Notes: generated by a model from the letters alone, not told the origin. DNA of 34,529 nt from Chloroflexaceae bacterium (GCA_012032475.1 JAAUSY010000026.1:1-34529); one strand, 5' to 3'. Shown: positions 17,097 through 27,000, counted from the first letter of the stretch. Translations and numbers: made by a program.

Positions 17097-20000
17097 ATGT
17101 ACATCTATCTCACACCCCATTTTGAAAAAGCGCTAGACGGACTGCCGCCTGGCGAACAGCAAGAAGCGAGAAATCGTCTGGCGAACCTGCAAAAGCGTGC
17201 GAAACTCTTTCACGATCCGTCCGCATGCTTCAAAAGAATAGGCCCCTACTGGAAATATGACCATGGTGGTATCTACCGTTGGATTGCTGTTGAACATAGC
17301 TTTCAGAACAAACGGGTACTTTGTTTCCTCGATATCCTGCGGCATGACGGTAGCTATGAGTGCTTTCTGGAAAACCCTTTCCGCTATGGGAGCAAACACC
17401 TGGAATGCCACCTGGAAGAGCAGGCAATACATGCCTGGGCTGAATCTCAGCAAACAGTGCCCTCTCCCCCGGAGCCGCAAACCATCACCGAATTGTTGGG
17501 CCTGTGGTTGGAACCTCCGTGTTGGTGGAATCCGGTCGGTGACTATCGGTTTGTGGGCGAAAGTCGTCTGTGGGTGCAGAAAGTAGCCAACCCGTGTCTA
17601 GATCTGGCTCTGTGTCATCGGCTTCTCTGTACGCTTGTTGATGGTGGTTCGAATATCCACCATGAAACCCATGATCGGGCTACTTTGTACTGGAAAGACG
17701 AGGCCGGCCCCTTTCTCCTGGTGTGCAATTTTGCCCATGTAGATATGCCAGAACGTGCAATCCTGTTTCTTTTGAATGTCTGGCATACTGGCAAACCCTC
17801 GCCAGAGGAATTAAAGAAAACGATGAATGATATTTGGCCTGCTGATAAACCGATAGACGGAAACAATGAGTTCGAGGCGCAAATCATGCGCTCCGTTTAT
17901 CGCATGTATCCCGATTACCTTTTGGCTAGCAAAGCAGAATGGTACACCATTCAACGAACTCAGGGGGTGAATCTGGCGCTCTCGCCCGAAGAGGAACGCA
18001 TTCTTCAATCGATCACGCAACGCTCGAACGACGAATCAAGAATGCCATTGTTTATTAACGGGCCAGCCGGTAGCGGTAAAACAACTATCCTTGCCCATCT
18101 TTTTGCAACCTATTGCTACCTCAAAATCAACCAGCAGACAGAAGGAAAACTCCTGTTTCTCAGTTACAACAACCGGCTCATAGCGGAAGTGAAAAAGGCT
18201 GTCACTCGCCTCCTTTCAGCGCAGCACCAGGTTTTGGCCGAAAGAACCCCTATCGTTACCACTGAAGAGCAGTGGTTCCAACCTTTTCAGAATTTTCTCC
18301 GCAATCTGCTACCTGAAGATCAACGCCAGCGCTTTTCCCCTGACAGGTATATGTCGTTTGCACGTTTTCGCCGCGAGTATGACAAATATCATCAAGCCAA
18401 GAACCGATGGCCTGCTGAGCTTTGCTGGCACGTTATTCGTACCTTCATCAAAGGGTACTACCGAGATAGGTACCTGGACCCGTCAGGCTATGGCAAAATT
18501 GAGCGCAGGAGCCGCACCGTTTCGCCCGAAACTTTTGAAGCCATTTATAACCAAGTGTGGAACTGGTATAACCAACTTGAGCAGGCCAAGCGCTATTGGG
18601 ATGACCAGGACCTGGTGCGTGCGGTGTTCGAGAACGCCCAGTATCTGCATCCTGATTACGCCGTGATTGTCTGCGATGAAGCACAAGATTTTACCCGTAT
18701 CGAGCTTGATCTGATCATTAAACTATCTGTTTTCACCCGGTTCAACCTGAAACACCAATATAACGCGGGCATACCGCTGGTGTTTGCGGGTGACCCACTC
18801 CAGACATTAAACCCCTCTGGTTTTCGTTGGGAACAGTTGAGCGCAACGTTTTATAAGGTGTTTCAAGAGAATGGAACACATCAGACGCAGGTTCACCTGA
18901 ATAATCTCGCTTATAACTATCGTTCATCGAACTCTATCGTTGAACTAGCTAATCTCATTCAGCTCTGGCGCAAACAGATCTTCGAAAGCGATGTTGCTCA
19001 ACCACAGGAATGCTGGAATAGGGGACATAACCTTACACCCAGGAAGTTTATCTTGCCACCAGAACAGGATACAGAGGAGCAGGGAGATTGGGTTGCGAGG
19101 GATTTTCTCACTCACGCCAGAGCTACGATAGTTATCATCCCTTGTGAAACGGGCGACGAAGGAGACTACATACGGAAAGATGCACTTCTGTGTGAGATGT
19201 TTCCTGACTTTTCGGAGGAAAAACCGCCCAAAAACATCCTCACCCCTGCATCTGCCAAGGGTTTGGAATTTGATCGTGTCATTCTGTATAAATTCGGGGA
19301 GACCTGCCCTCAGGATGTCTTTAACCCTGATTACCAACCGAACGAAAGGAACTTTGACCATCCCCACTTTTTCAACAAACTCTATGTTGCTGCCACCCGT
19401 GGGCGATTATACCTATCTGTAATTGACACACCTGCGGGGGTTGACCGTCTCTGGTGTCAGGCCAGCAAAGACGCACATCAGGAGATGGTTAAACGCATCG
19501 AGGATAAAGATCGCCCCAGATGGAGGGAAAGAATAGGCATTCTTGAGCAGGGCACCATGGGTGATACAGAAGTATTTTTAAGGGAGACCGATTTGTTGTC
19601 TGTTGCCGAGGAATTACGTCAGGCGGGTATTCGAGAGGGTGATCCCCGTCTTCTCCGCCAGGCCATTCAGTATTATGAACCTGAAAGCAGCGAGTGGCGC
19701 AATTGCCAGGCCTGGATTTATCGGCTCGATGGAAAATGGTTAGAGGCTATCACGAGCTTTGCTAAAAATGAAGAAGCTGATATGGCCCAGGAGTGCTACT
19801 GGCTAGCCAATCACTACTACTGGCAAAACGAGCAATGGCAAGATCTCAATACCTTCCTCCAGCAAACAAACACGCTCGCTGCGTTTCTGTCAATATCGCC
19901 CCAGGAACTGGATGATCAGAATCGTATGGCGAGCTTTATGCTGATAAACGAACGGCACTCTGATGAGATGCGATCCTGGTTAGCAGAGACACAAAAAAGC

Positions 20001-21797
20001 CTGCAAAAAGCCCAGAGTGCCATAACACCTGCAGAGCGGACAACCCAACCTGGGGATGTATTGCTCCATTATTACAATGATCTGCTGAAAATCAAGGCAG
20101 TAAGTTCTAACCCATGCGCAACATACACCCAGATATTGGACGATTTGGAACAAATCGCCACTTTTGTACAGGAGCGGATGCCTGATCTGAGCGCAGGCAA
20201 CCTGCAAACCGTCCAGTGGCAGACTGTGCTCAATCGTTATGGCGAGCGTGTACAACTGTTGGTAAACCAGCAGGATAAAGAGATAAAAGGCTATCGGCAG
20301 AGGCTCCAACATCACGCGACCTGGTTTGATTGGCTGCAAGACAGGCACCGGCATGTCTGGGGCATCGAAACGAGCACACTGGAAAGCTGTCGCCAGGCTG
20401 TGCAGCAGGCTCTGCAAGAAGCCGCTGAGCGGTTAGAAAAGTTGCCGTCTGCTCCCTGGAACTTGCTTGGTGAAGTTTGTGCAAAGGTTGCCGAACTGGT
20501 AAAGGTAGGTGAACGAACAAAAGTAGCTGAATGGACAAAAATCCCGTTTTCCAACTTGGCTGCCGAGTGCTTCTTCCAAGGTGAATGCTATGAAAAAGCT
20601 ATTCGGTGTTGGGTGCAAGGCGGCGCGGCCACCGACCAGCGGAACTACTTTGCAGCAATAGCAAGGCCCAGAGGGTTGCCCAAACCGGGTCTTTCCTATC
20701 TCCTGGAAAAGAGAAAGTATGATGTGGTCCTCGACGAATGGCTGATGAATGGGGGATTATGCAAGGAAGCAACCTGTTCAAAAGACTGGTTAGTTCATAT
20801 TGAAACGGCTATCAACGAGTCGTCATACCGAAACCGCGATGGGTTGCGCTGGTCGCTGCTGGAAGAATGTGTGACACTGGTGTTGGACGACAGGAGCCAG
20901 CCTATCGCATCCAACCTCGAATTAGAAATAGAGTGGTGGCCTGTACTCCAGGTGCTCCTGGAACGTGGCCTGGAACGTGGCCTGGAACGTGGCCCGAAAG
21001 ATCCCTGGAGAGATCTTACAAGGTATATCAGCTATCTAGAACGCTGTCCCCATAAAGATGAATCATGGTATAGAACCTGGTATGACAATGCTCGACAGGG
21101 CTTCTGGGAAATCATGGCCTGGGAACACCTCTACAACTTCTTTGAGGCAACAAAATCCTCTCTGCAATACATAGGTGCATCTGTTAAGAAAGAAGTGGAA
21201 GACCAGCGTCATGTGGCACAATTTATGTTGGTACCAGTGAAAACCTTTGCAAAGGTGGAGTCCTTGCTGAAAGAGGCCCAGGAAAACCTGGAAAAAGCTG
21301 AGGATAGTACCACATTGGTAATAACGTACGATAAACTGAGGGAAATCAATACCGCAATTGGTGAAATACACTCAACCTATAAAGAGATACTGGATGAACT
21401 GAAACGATCGACCGTAGAAGAGTCGCAAACTGACCAGTGGCAGGCTGTGCTCGAATTTTTACTAGCAAGGATGTCGCGCCTGACCGCAGAAGAGTTGCAA
21501 ACTGACCAGTGGCAGGCTGTGCTCGAACGCTATCATCAGTACGTCTTGCTTGCGAACCACGAGGCTCAAACCTGTCGAGATGAGCTAAAGTATCTTTGTG
21601 AAAGGTTCGAGGCGCTGCAAGAGTATTGGAAAGAAGCAGGGTACACATTGAAAGAGTGGCAACAAAGAGATGTGTTGCAGGCAAAGCAATTTGTAAAGCA
21701 GTTGGAGCAACTGGCTCAAGATTCCAGAAAGACGTTGATGCAGATTTGCCGTGAGTTTTGTAGAGCTTATGCACAAATAAGCACGAAACTGCATTAG
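17097..21797 (+). CDS. UvrD/Rep-like SF1 helicase with RelE/ParE-like N-terminus and long helical repeat tail
   Basis: 1,566 residues from ATG 17097. Residues 1-~95 look like a RelE/ParE-type fold: LTPHFEKALDGLPPGEQQEA, then FKRIGP, YRWIAVEH and VLCFLDILRHDGSYECF. The SF1 helicase core spans ~300-790: Walker A GPAGSGKTT (322-330), motif II VCDEAQD (525-531), motif III FAGDPLQTL, YNYRSS, motif V SAKGLEFDRVI (~720) and motif VI LYVAATRGRL (762-771), all intact. Residues 800-1566 are TPR-like and coiled-coil helices (for example RQAIQYYEPESSEWRNCQAW) with recent internal duplications. The layout resembles large UvrD-TPR proteins of the TRANK1 type; such helicases also occur in defence loci, and this one lies next to a defence island. 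The RelE assignment is inference from pattern. The gene is less GC-rich than its left neighbours, hinting at separate ancestry. Confidence 0.85.
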   Translation: MYIYLTPHFEKALDGLPPGEQQEARNRLANLQKRAKLFHDPSACFKRIGPYWKYDHGGIYRWIAVEHSFQNKRVLCFLDILRHDGSYECFLENPFRYGSKHLECHLEEQAIHAWAESQQTVPSPPEPQTITELLGLWLEPPCWWNPVGDYRFVGESRLWVQKVANPCLDLALCHRLLCTLVDGGSNIHHETHDRATLYWKDEAGPFLLVCNFAHVDMPERAILFLLNVWHTGKPSPEELKKTMNDIWPADKPIDGNNEFEAQIMRSVYRMYPDYLLASKAEWYTIQRTQGVNLALSPEEERILQSITQRSNDESRMPLFINGPAGSGKTTILAHLFATYCYLKINQQTEGKLLFLSYNNRLIAEVKKAVTRLLSAQHQVLAERTPIVTTEEQWFQPFQNFLRNLLPEDQRQRFSPDRYMSFARFRREYDKYHQAKNRWPAELCWHVIRTFIKGYYRDRYLDPSGYGKIERRSRTVSPETFEAIYNQVWNWYNQLEQAKRYWDDQDLVRAVFENAQYLHPDYAVIVCDEAQDFTRIELDLIIKLSVFTRFNLKHQYNAGIPLVFAGDPLQTLNPSGFRWEQLSATFYKVFQENGTHQTQVHLNNLAYNYRSSNSIVELANLIQLWRKQIFESDVAQPQECWNRGHNLTPRKFILPPEQDTEEQGDWVARDFLTHARATIVIIPCETGDEGDYIRKDALLCEMFPDFSEEKPPKNILTPASAKGLEFDRVILYKFGETCPQDVFNPDYQPNERNFDHPHFFNKLYVAATRGRLYLSVIDTPAGVDRLWCQASKDAHQEMVKRIEDKDRPRWRERIGILEQGTMGDTEVFLRETDLLSVAEELRQAGIREGDPRLLRQAIQYYEPESSEWRNCQAWIYRLDGKWLEAITSFAKNEEADMAQECYWLANHYYWQNEQWQDLNTFLQQTNTLAAFLSISPQELDDQNRMASFMLINERHSDEMRSWLAETQKSLQKAQSAITPAERTTQPGDVLLHYYNDLLKIKAVSSNPCATYTQILDDLEQIATFVQERMPDLSAGNLQTVQWQTVLNRYGERVQLLVNQQDKEIKGYRQRLQHHATWFDWLQDRHRHVWGIETSTLESCRQAVQQALQEAAERLEKLPSAPWNLLGEVCAKVAELVKVGERTKVAEWTKIPFSNLAAECFFQGECYEKAIRCWVQGGAATDQRNYFAAIARPRGLPKPGLSYLLEKRKYDVVLDEWLMNGGLCKEATCSKDWLVHIETAINESSYRNRDGLRWSLLEECVTLVLDDRSQPIASNLELEIEWWPVLQVLLERGLERGLERGPKDPWRDLTRYISYLERCPHKDESWYRTWYDNARQGFWEIMAWEHLYNFFEATKSSLQYIGASVKKEVEDQRHVAQFMLVPVKTFAKVESLLKEAQENLEKAEDSTTLVITYDKLREINTAIGEIHSTYKEILDELKRSTVEESQTDQWQAVLEFLLARMSRLTAEELQTDQWQAVLERYHQYVLLANHEAQTCRDELKYLCERFEALQEYWKEAGYTLKEWQQRDVLQAKQFVKQLEQLAQDSRKTLMQICREFCRAYAQISTKLH
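20958..20993 (+). repeat. Three perfect 12-bp tandem repeats (LERG x3)
   Basis: ctggaacgtggc is repeated three times without mismatch inside the helicase tail, encoding LERGLERGLERG. Copy number could vary between strains. Confidence 0.9.
21411..21527 (+). repeat. 72-bp tandem duplication in the helicase tail
   Basis: Copies begin at 21411 and 21483. Both encode T[VA]EE[SL]QTDQWQAVLE with almost identical codons. A diverged third copy (LQTVQWQTVLNRYGERVQLL) lies at ~20200-20265, so this is an expanding helical repeat. Confidence 0.85.
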
Positions 21798-21847
21798 AAT
21801 GCGCTAAACACCTTTCAGGACAGTGACCATTATAGCTCATTAGAAAG

Positions 21848-22315
21848 CTACATCCGCTTATTGTGCATAGACTCTTGTAAACTTGGTCCCTTTGTCGGGT
21901 CTTCCGAGCATTGACATGGGAATACGCCACCGTCCTGTTGGTGGGCGCGATCCTGGCTCCTGCCAAACGCACCGTCACTTCGGCCCTGAGCGTGATGGGC
22001 CTGCGGCAGGAACAGATAGCCCAGTGTGGTCGGCCAGACCTCCCCACCGAAGATGAGCACCGCCTGCCCGGTGGCAATCGCCAGTTGCTGCGCCCTATCC
22101 TGCTCGGCGGTGGTTGGCCTCTGTCCTTTGACTTCAAACCAGCAGCGGTGCTCCGGGAGCCAGAAGTCGGGGAGATACCAGGTTCCGTCCAGGTCGAACC
22201 CTTCGTACTCATAGCGATAGGGCACCGACGCCACATCAAAGAACACGGCCCACCGCGCCTCGGTGCGGCTGCGGAAGCGGTAGTGGTTGTAGACGGTTTC
22301 CAGCACGTTCGTCAT
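21848..22315 (-). CDS. Small PD-(D/E)XK nuclease-like protein, C-terminus possibly altered
   Basis: 155 residues, starting at 22315 with a GAGG about 8 bases upstream. The N-terminus FRSRTEARWAVFFD and the core YLPDFWLP followed by CWFEVKGQ give Glu19, Asp50, Glu61 and Lys63, the arrangement of a PD-(D/E)XK nuclease seen in many phage- or island-borne small proteins. After FGGEVWPTTLGYLFLPQ the sequence becomes low in hydrophobic residues (QGRSDGAFGRSQDRAHQQDG) and ends with no recognisable fold, so the tail may be frameshifted or truncated. The gene faces the helicase tail to tail and is divergent from the XRE regulator. It could be an orphan nuclease or part of a defence module with a neighbour. 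Confidence 0.65.
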   Translation of the reverse strand: MTNVLETVYNHYRFRSRTEARWAVFFDVASVPYRYEYEGFDLDGTWYLPDFWLPEHRCWFEVKGQRPTTAEQDRAQQLAIATGQAVLIFGGEVWPTTLGYLFLPQAHHAQGRSDGAFGRSQDRAHQQDGGVFPCQCSEDPTKGPSLQESMHNKRM

Positions 22316-22361
22316 AGCTGTGCCTCTTTCACGGTATGCCTGGGATGGACGCCTGGTTGTG

Positions 22362-22370
22362 TGCTACAAT
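22362..22370 (+). promoter_or_regulatory. Candidate extended -10 promoter upstream of the XRE gene
   Basis: TGC-TACAAT fits the extended -10 pattern (TGnTAtaAT). No good -35 box is seen 17 bases upstream. A transcript from here would carry the hairpin at 22405-22443 in its leader. Confidence 0.45.
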
Positions 22371-22485
22371 GGCAGGACCATACGCATCCGGGTTGGAGAT
22401 GAATCCTTCCATCTGGTAGGCTGGGGAGCGGCCAGATGGAAGGTCTCCTGCCAGGTATTATCTCATAACCAGCAAGGACATTGTA
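22365..22485 (+). other. Structured intergenic element, copy 2
   Basis: A perfect 12-bp hairpin (22405-22416 with 22432-22443) sits inside an outer perfect 7-bp pairing, TACAATG 22365-22371 with CATTGTA 22479-22485. GGAGA (22395-22399) and TCTCC (22444-22448) can extend the inner stem with a bulge. CATAACCAGCA (22464-22474) is shared with copy 1 at 691-701. In the stem, CCATCTG/CAGATGG replaces CCATCCG/CGGATGG of copy 1, a base-pair-preserving change. The outer arm overlaps the candidate -10 box, so promoter and RNA fold are alternatives unless transcription starts further upstream. Confidence 0.45.
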
Positions 22486-22529
22486 ATCCAAAAAAGGTTG
22501 TTCTGTCAAGGCTCCCCGTGCAGGGGTCT

Positions 22530-23039
22530 ATGGCGCAGTTCTTTGGTGACAAGCTACGATACTTGCGAACGCAACGGGGAATGGTCCAGACACAACTCGC
22601 GCATCACCTGGCACTGGCAACGCACACGCATATCAGCCAGTTGGAAGCTCATAAAACGACCCCCTCACTGCACCTGATCGTTCGTGTTGCTCTTTTTTTT
22701 GGAGTTACCATTGATTACCTGATACGTGATGATATCCCCATCAAGACCCCCACTAGATCTGGCAACCCGCAGGAAGATACTGGTGATAGTCACTGGTATC
22801 TCCTGGGTAAAAAGCTCCGTATGCTACGGCGCAAGCGCAACCTGACCCAACGTGATGTTGCCAAAGCAGTAGGGCTTGCTGCACAGGTTCACATGAGTTA
22901 CCTGGAATCGGGACGGAAAGAACCCTCGATTGACCTGCTGCTACGCATTGCTGACTTCTTCGGCGTGAGCACCGACTACCTGCTGCGGGATGACATTCCA
23001 GTTACGGTTGCTCCCCCGGCTCAGGATGCGGGATCGTAG
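22530..23039 (+). CDS. Tandem double XRE-family HTH regulator
   Basis: 169 residues from ATG 22530, with CAGGGG 22521-22526 as a plausible ribosome binding site; the frame is open upstream to 22320 but that part overlaps the structured element and reads as non-protein. Two complete XRE/Cro-type helix-turn-helix units: residues ~5-65 (GDKLRYLRTQRGMVQTQLA, FFGVTIDYLIRDDIP) and ~90-155 (GKKLRMLRRKRNLTQRDVA, FFGVSTDYLLRDDIP). They clearly arose by internal duplication; the second keeps the consensus better (LTQRDVAKAVGL). No sensor or peptidase domain is attached. Position just before the phosphorothioation operon and in the same direction, with a separate promoter between them, suggests it regulates that operon or itself. 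This is inference from context. Confidence 0.85.
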   Translation: MAQFFGDKLRYLRTQRGMVQTQLAHHLALATHTHISQLEAHKTTPSLHLIVRVALFFGVTIDYLIRDDIPIKTPTRSGNPQEDTGDSHWYLLGKKLRMLRRKRNLTQRDVAKAVGLAAQVHMSYLESGRKEPSIDLLLRIADFFGVSTDYLLRDDIPVTVAPPAQDAGS

Positions 23040-23099
23040 GCGTGCTCCGAATAGTCCCCCCCTGATTTAGAAAACCTTGTAAGATACGCACATGATAGC

Positions 23100-23108
23100 T
23101 GGTATAAT
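23100..23108 (+). promoter_or_regulatory. Extended -10 promoter of the ssp-like operon
   Basis: TGG-TATAAT is a full-consensus extended -10. TTGTAA at 23078-23083 could serve as -35 with a long 19-base spacer. Start of transcription would be near 23115, with a small GGGGT/ACCCC hairpin (23131-23146) in the leader. Confidence 0.6.
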
Positions 23109-23166
23109 ACGTCCAGGATAGGCTATGAGAGGGGTGATAGGACCCCGCATGCAGGAGGAGCACCCA

Positions 23167-24084
23167 TTGGTTCCATCATCGTTCATTCCCACCTTCAGTG
23201 GACACGAGACGTTTGTACTGCGGAGCAACTGGCTCAAGAAGGGCTACGATGTCATCAAGCAGCACCCCGACCTCTTCTCGCGACCAGATGCCTACGTGCG
23301 CCTGGGGATCGGCAAAAACATGGCGCAGTCCATCCGCTACTGGGGGCGCGTCTGTGGCGTGTTCGACAAACAAACGGAAGGCACTGCCTCCGCTCCGACG
23401 CCGCTTGGGGACTGGTTGCTGGCCGATGATGGAGCCGATCCGTTCCTGGTTTCACCGGCGAGTTGGTGGTTGCTGCACTGGCAGCTTGCTGCCCGCCCGG
23501 AAGCTGCCATCACCTGGTTCTATACATTCAATCTGCTGCGCGGTGGCGAGTTCACCATCTCGCAACTGGGGTTGCACCTCCAGGCGTTCGCTGCCGAGCA
23601 CAACTGGCGGATGCCCTCCACTGCCACGATAGAGCGCGATATTGATTGTCTGGTGCGCTGTTACACCCGTCCCTCGCAAAAACAGCTTGCCACGGCAGTG
23701 GAAGATGCCCTGCTGTGCCCGCTGATGGAACTGGGATTGCTCCAGAACATTCCAGGGCAGCGTATCTATCGGCTCGTGAGTGGGCCACAGCCCGGTCTGC
23801 CCGACGCTCTGCTTGCCTACGCCATCCACGCGATGGTTGAGGCCGATGGTCGCAAGACAATTTCGCTTCGGCAAATCTCCTATGCCCCACGTTCGCCGGG
23901 GCGCGTCTTTCGGCTGGACGAGGACACCCTGCTGCACCGGCTGTCTACCTTTGAAAAGATGACCCAGGGCGCAGCCTTCTACACCGATCAGGCAGGTATT
24001 CGCCAGGTTTCCTGGCGCGAGACGGGTCCAGAGGTGGCGCAGATGTTGCTGGAACAGGCATTTGCCCAGGAGACAACGCCATGA
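23167..24084 (+). CDS. sspB: SspB-like DUF4007 protein (DNA phosphorothioation)
   Basis: About 305 residues. I prefer TTG 23167, because AGGAGG at 23153-23158 lies 8 bases before it and homologous sequence begins right after (SFIPTFSGHETFVLRSNWLK); ATG 23149 and ATG 23125 are in-frame alternatives. The N-terminal HETF.LR..WLKKGYD, VRLGIGKNMAQSIRYWG and GDWLLADDGADPFL are characteristic of DUF4007. In the SspABCD phosphorothioation system SspB is the DUF4007 protein reported to nick DNA as part of modification. It is first in a four-gene operon and its TGA overlaps the ATG of the ATPase gene (ATGA at 24081-24084), implying coupled translation. Family placement is strong; the Ssp role rests on the neighbouring ATPase and PAPS-reductase genes. 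Confidence 0.85.
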   Translation: MVPSSFIPTFSGHETFVLRSNWLKKGYDVIKQHPDLFSRPDAYVRLGIGKNMAQSIRYWGRVCGVFDKQTEGTASAPTPLGDWLLADDGADPFLVSPASWWLLHWQLAARPEAAITWFYTFNLLRGGEFTISQLGLHLQAFAAEHNWRMPSTATIERDIDCLVRCYTRPSQKQLATAVEDALLCPLMELGLLQNIPGQRIYRLVSGPQPGLPDALLAYAIHAMVEADGRKTISLRQISYAPRSPGRVFRLDEDTLLHRLSTFEKMTQGAAFYTDQAGIRQVSWRETGPEVAQMLLEQAFAQETTP

Positions 24085-27000
24085 TGGATAGGGATACCCT
24101 CGACGTGCTGCCCGTCGCCACACGCTACACGCGGGCAGTGCATATCGAGCGCGATTTCGTTGCTGGTGAGGAGGCACTGTCGGGCTATCAGGCGACCCCG
24201 CTGGTATTGCAGACACTGGGGCGTATCCTGGATGGCCTTTCGCCTGCTTCCACGACGCGTGCCTTTTCGCTCACTGGCGTCTACGGCACGGGCAAATCGG
24301 CGTTTGGCCTGTTTCTGGCGCATTACCTCAGCAGCAGCTACGAGGCACGCCAGCGGCTGTTGGAGCAGCACAGCACCGTCACGGTCTATGAAGGGTTGGT
24401 TTCTGCTGTCCCGCCACTGCTGCCCATCTTGATTAGCGGCAACAACGGCTCACTGCGGCAATCCGTGCTCCAGGCGCTGTATCAGATGCTCACCCGACAC
24501 ACCAGCCTGCCCGATACCCACCCTGACCTGGTGGCGGCGCTCCAGACTCCTCTGGTGGACGCGCAGCGCGTTGCGGAGCTGGTTGAGCAGACCAACCAGG
24601 CATTGACCGAACAGACCACCTCTGGTGGTACGCTGCTCATCATTGACGAACTGGGGCAGTACCTGGATTACGCCTTCCGCCAGGACGAGGCCGCCGATGT
24701 GTTTGTGCTCCAGGCGCTGGCTGAAATGGCGGCCCGCAGCGGCGAAACCCCCTGTGTGCTCGTGACCATTCTGCACCAGGCGTTTGACAGCTATGCCACA
24801 ACTGCGGGTGCGGTGCAGCGCACTGACTGGAAAAAGGTTCAGGGACGCTTCGAGGATGTGACCTTCCAGGAGCCAGACGACCAGATGTTGTGCATGATTG
24901 GGCACGCGCTCTGCCCGGACCCTACCGACCTGGAGACCGCAGCGCGGCAGGTGTGGGCAGAATCGTTTACGGCCCTCTCTGAAGCACTGGGGCTGCGTCC
25001 ACCCGGCATCAACCCGGAAGCGTGGCGACACCTGCTCGCCCAGACCTATCTGCTGCATCCGCTGGTGCTCCTCCTGCTGCCGCTGCTGTTTCGCCAACTT
25101 GCCCAGAATGAGCGTTCGCTCTTCTCCTTCCTCACCAGTCGAGGAACCCTGGGGGTTGCAGGATTTTCTCTGCTCCCACCGCACCAACGGGGTTCACGCC
25201 CCTATCTATCGGCTCCCCCACCTGCACGCATACATCGAGGCGAATATGGGAGCCGGGCTGTACACGCGCTCCCGTGGGCGGCGTTGGTCGGAACTGGCCG
25301 AAGCACTGGCACGATTGCGCGATCCTGATTACCTGACCCAACAGGCCCTGACCACCATTGGCACGCTCAACGCCTTCGGGCAACAGCAGGAGATACGCGC
25401 CAGCAAGCGCATGATTGCCTTTGCGCTGTGCGATACGGACGATGAGCGGAGCGTATCACATCCGTTGCAGCATCTCACCGACAATCAACTCATCACCTAC
25501 CGCCACCACAGCGATAGCTATGTGCTCTGGGAGGGGAGCGACCTGAACCTGGACGCGCTGGTGCAGGAGGCCATGCGCGGTATTGGCGACCGTACGGACC
25601 TTGCGGCCCTGCTCCAGCAGAGCACCGAGCCGGTCCCGCTGGTTGCTCGCAAGCACAGCTACCAGACCGGGGCGGTGCGCCATTTTGCGGTGCGCTTTGT
25701 TGCGGTTGACGACCTGCCTGCTCTGGCGCAGACCGTGAGCCGGGCCGATGGTGAGATGCTCTATCTTGTCCCGTCCGATAATGCAGCATTGGAGGCAGCA
25801 CACGCTTGGGTGAACCACGCGGCTCGAGCCGAAGAGACCCACCGCATTGCCGTGATGCCAGACCAGGTGCAGCGCCTGGGCGACCTGTTGCTGGAAGTGA
25901 CTGCCCTGCGGCGGGTGCTGGAAACGCAGCCGGAACTGGAGAACGACCGCGTTGCTCGCCGCGAACTTGCCAGCCGGCTGACCGAGGCCCGGCAGGCGCT
26001 GGAGCAGGCGGTGGTCTGGACCTACCGTCCGGGATATGGGACATGGTGGTGGCGTGGTGAGGCGCAGCAGATAGCAGCGAACCGCGACCTGGACAACCTG
26101 CTCTCTCACGCCTGTGATGTCACCTATCACGCTACGCCGCGTGTCTGGAATGAGCTTATCGTCCGTCGTCAGCTTTCATCCGCCAGTGCCAGGGCGCGGC
26201 GCAATCTCGTGGAAGCGATGCTTAACCACGGTCATGAGCCAGGATTGGCCCTCGAAGGCTACCCTCCAGAGCGAGCCATCTATGAGAGCGTCCTGCTTGA
26301 AAGCGGCATGCATCGAGAAGAGCAGGATGAGCAGTGGGGGTTCGGGCCGCCCGATCCTGAAAAAGACAAACCCCTGCACCTGACCCCTGTGTGGAACGCC
26401 ATTCAGGACTACATCAACGCGGCGCAGCACGAACCGAAGGCTGTCAATGGATTATTTGCCCTGCTCGAAGCCCCACCCTATGGGGTCAAGGCGGGGTTGG
26501 TGCCGCTCCTCTTTATGGCGGTCTACCTTGCCAACGCGGGTGAGATTACGCTGTATGAACACGGCAACTATGTGACGGTTCCCGATATCGCCGTGTTCGA
26601 GCGCCTGATGCGGCAGCCGGGCTATTTCAGCCTGCGCCAGAGCCGCGCCGGTGGCGCACGTATGGCTGTCTACGAGCGACTGGCCCGGAAATTGGTGCAG
26701 TATGCCCTGTCGAAGGCGGTACAACCTGCCCTGCTCGATGCCATCAACCCCCTGCTGCAATTGGTGCGCCGCCTACCAGAATACAGCCAGTACACGCGCC
26801 ACGTCAGCGAACAGGCACAGGCTATCCGTCAGGCGCTCCTTACTGCCCGCGAACCCGATATCACCCTCTTTGAGACGCTCCCGCGAGCCTGCGGGGTGGA
26901 GCCGTTCGCCGCCGAAACGCCATTCGATGAAACGCAGTTTGAGGCGTTCTTCACCGCACTGCGCAACGGGTTGATGGAACTGCAAGCGGCTTATCCCACG

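Noticed and set aside
21346-22239. 297-codon minus-strand frame with an internal repeat RAQPATGQFATLL
   Set aside because: The repeat is the reverse reading of the 72-bp duplication in the helicase gene; the rest overlaps the nuclease gene in another frame.
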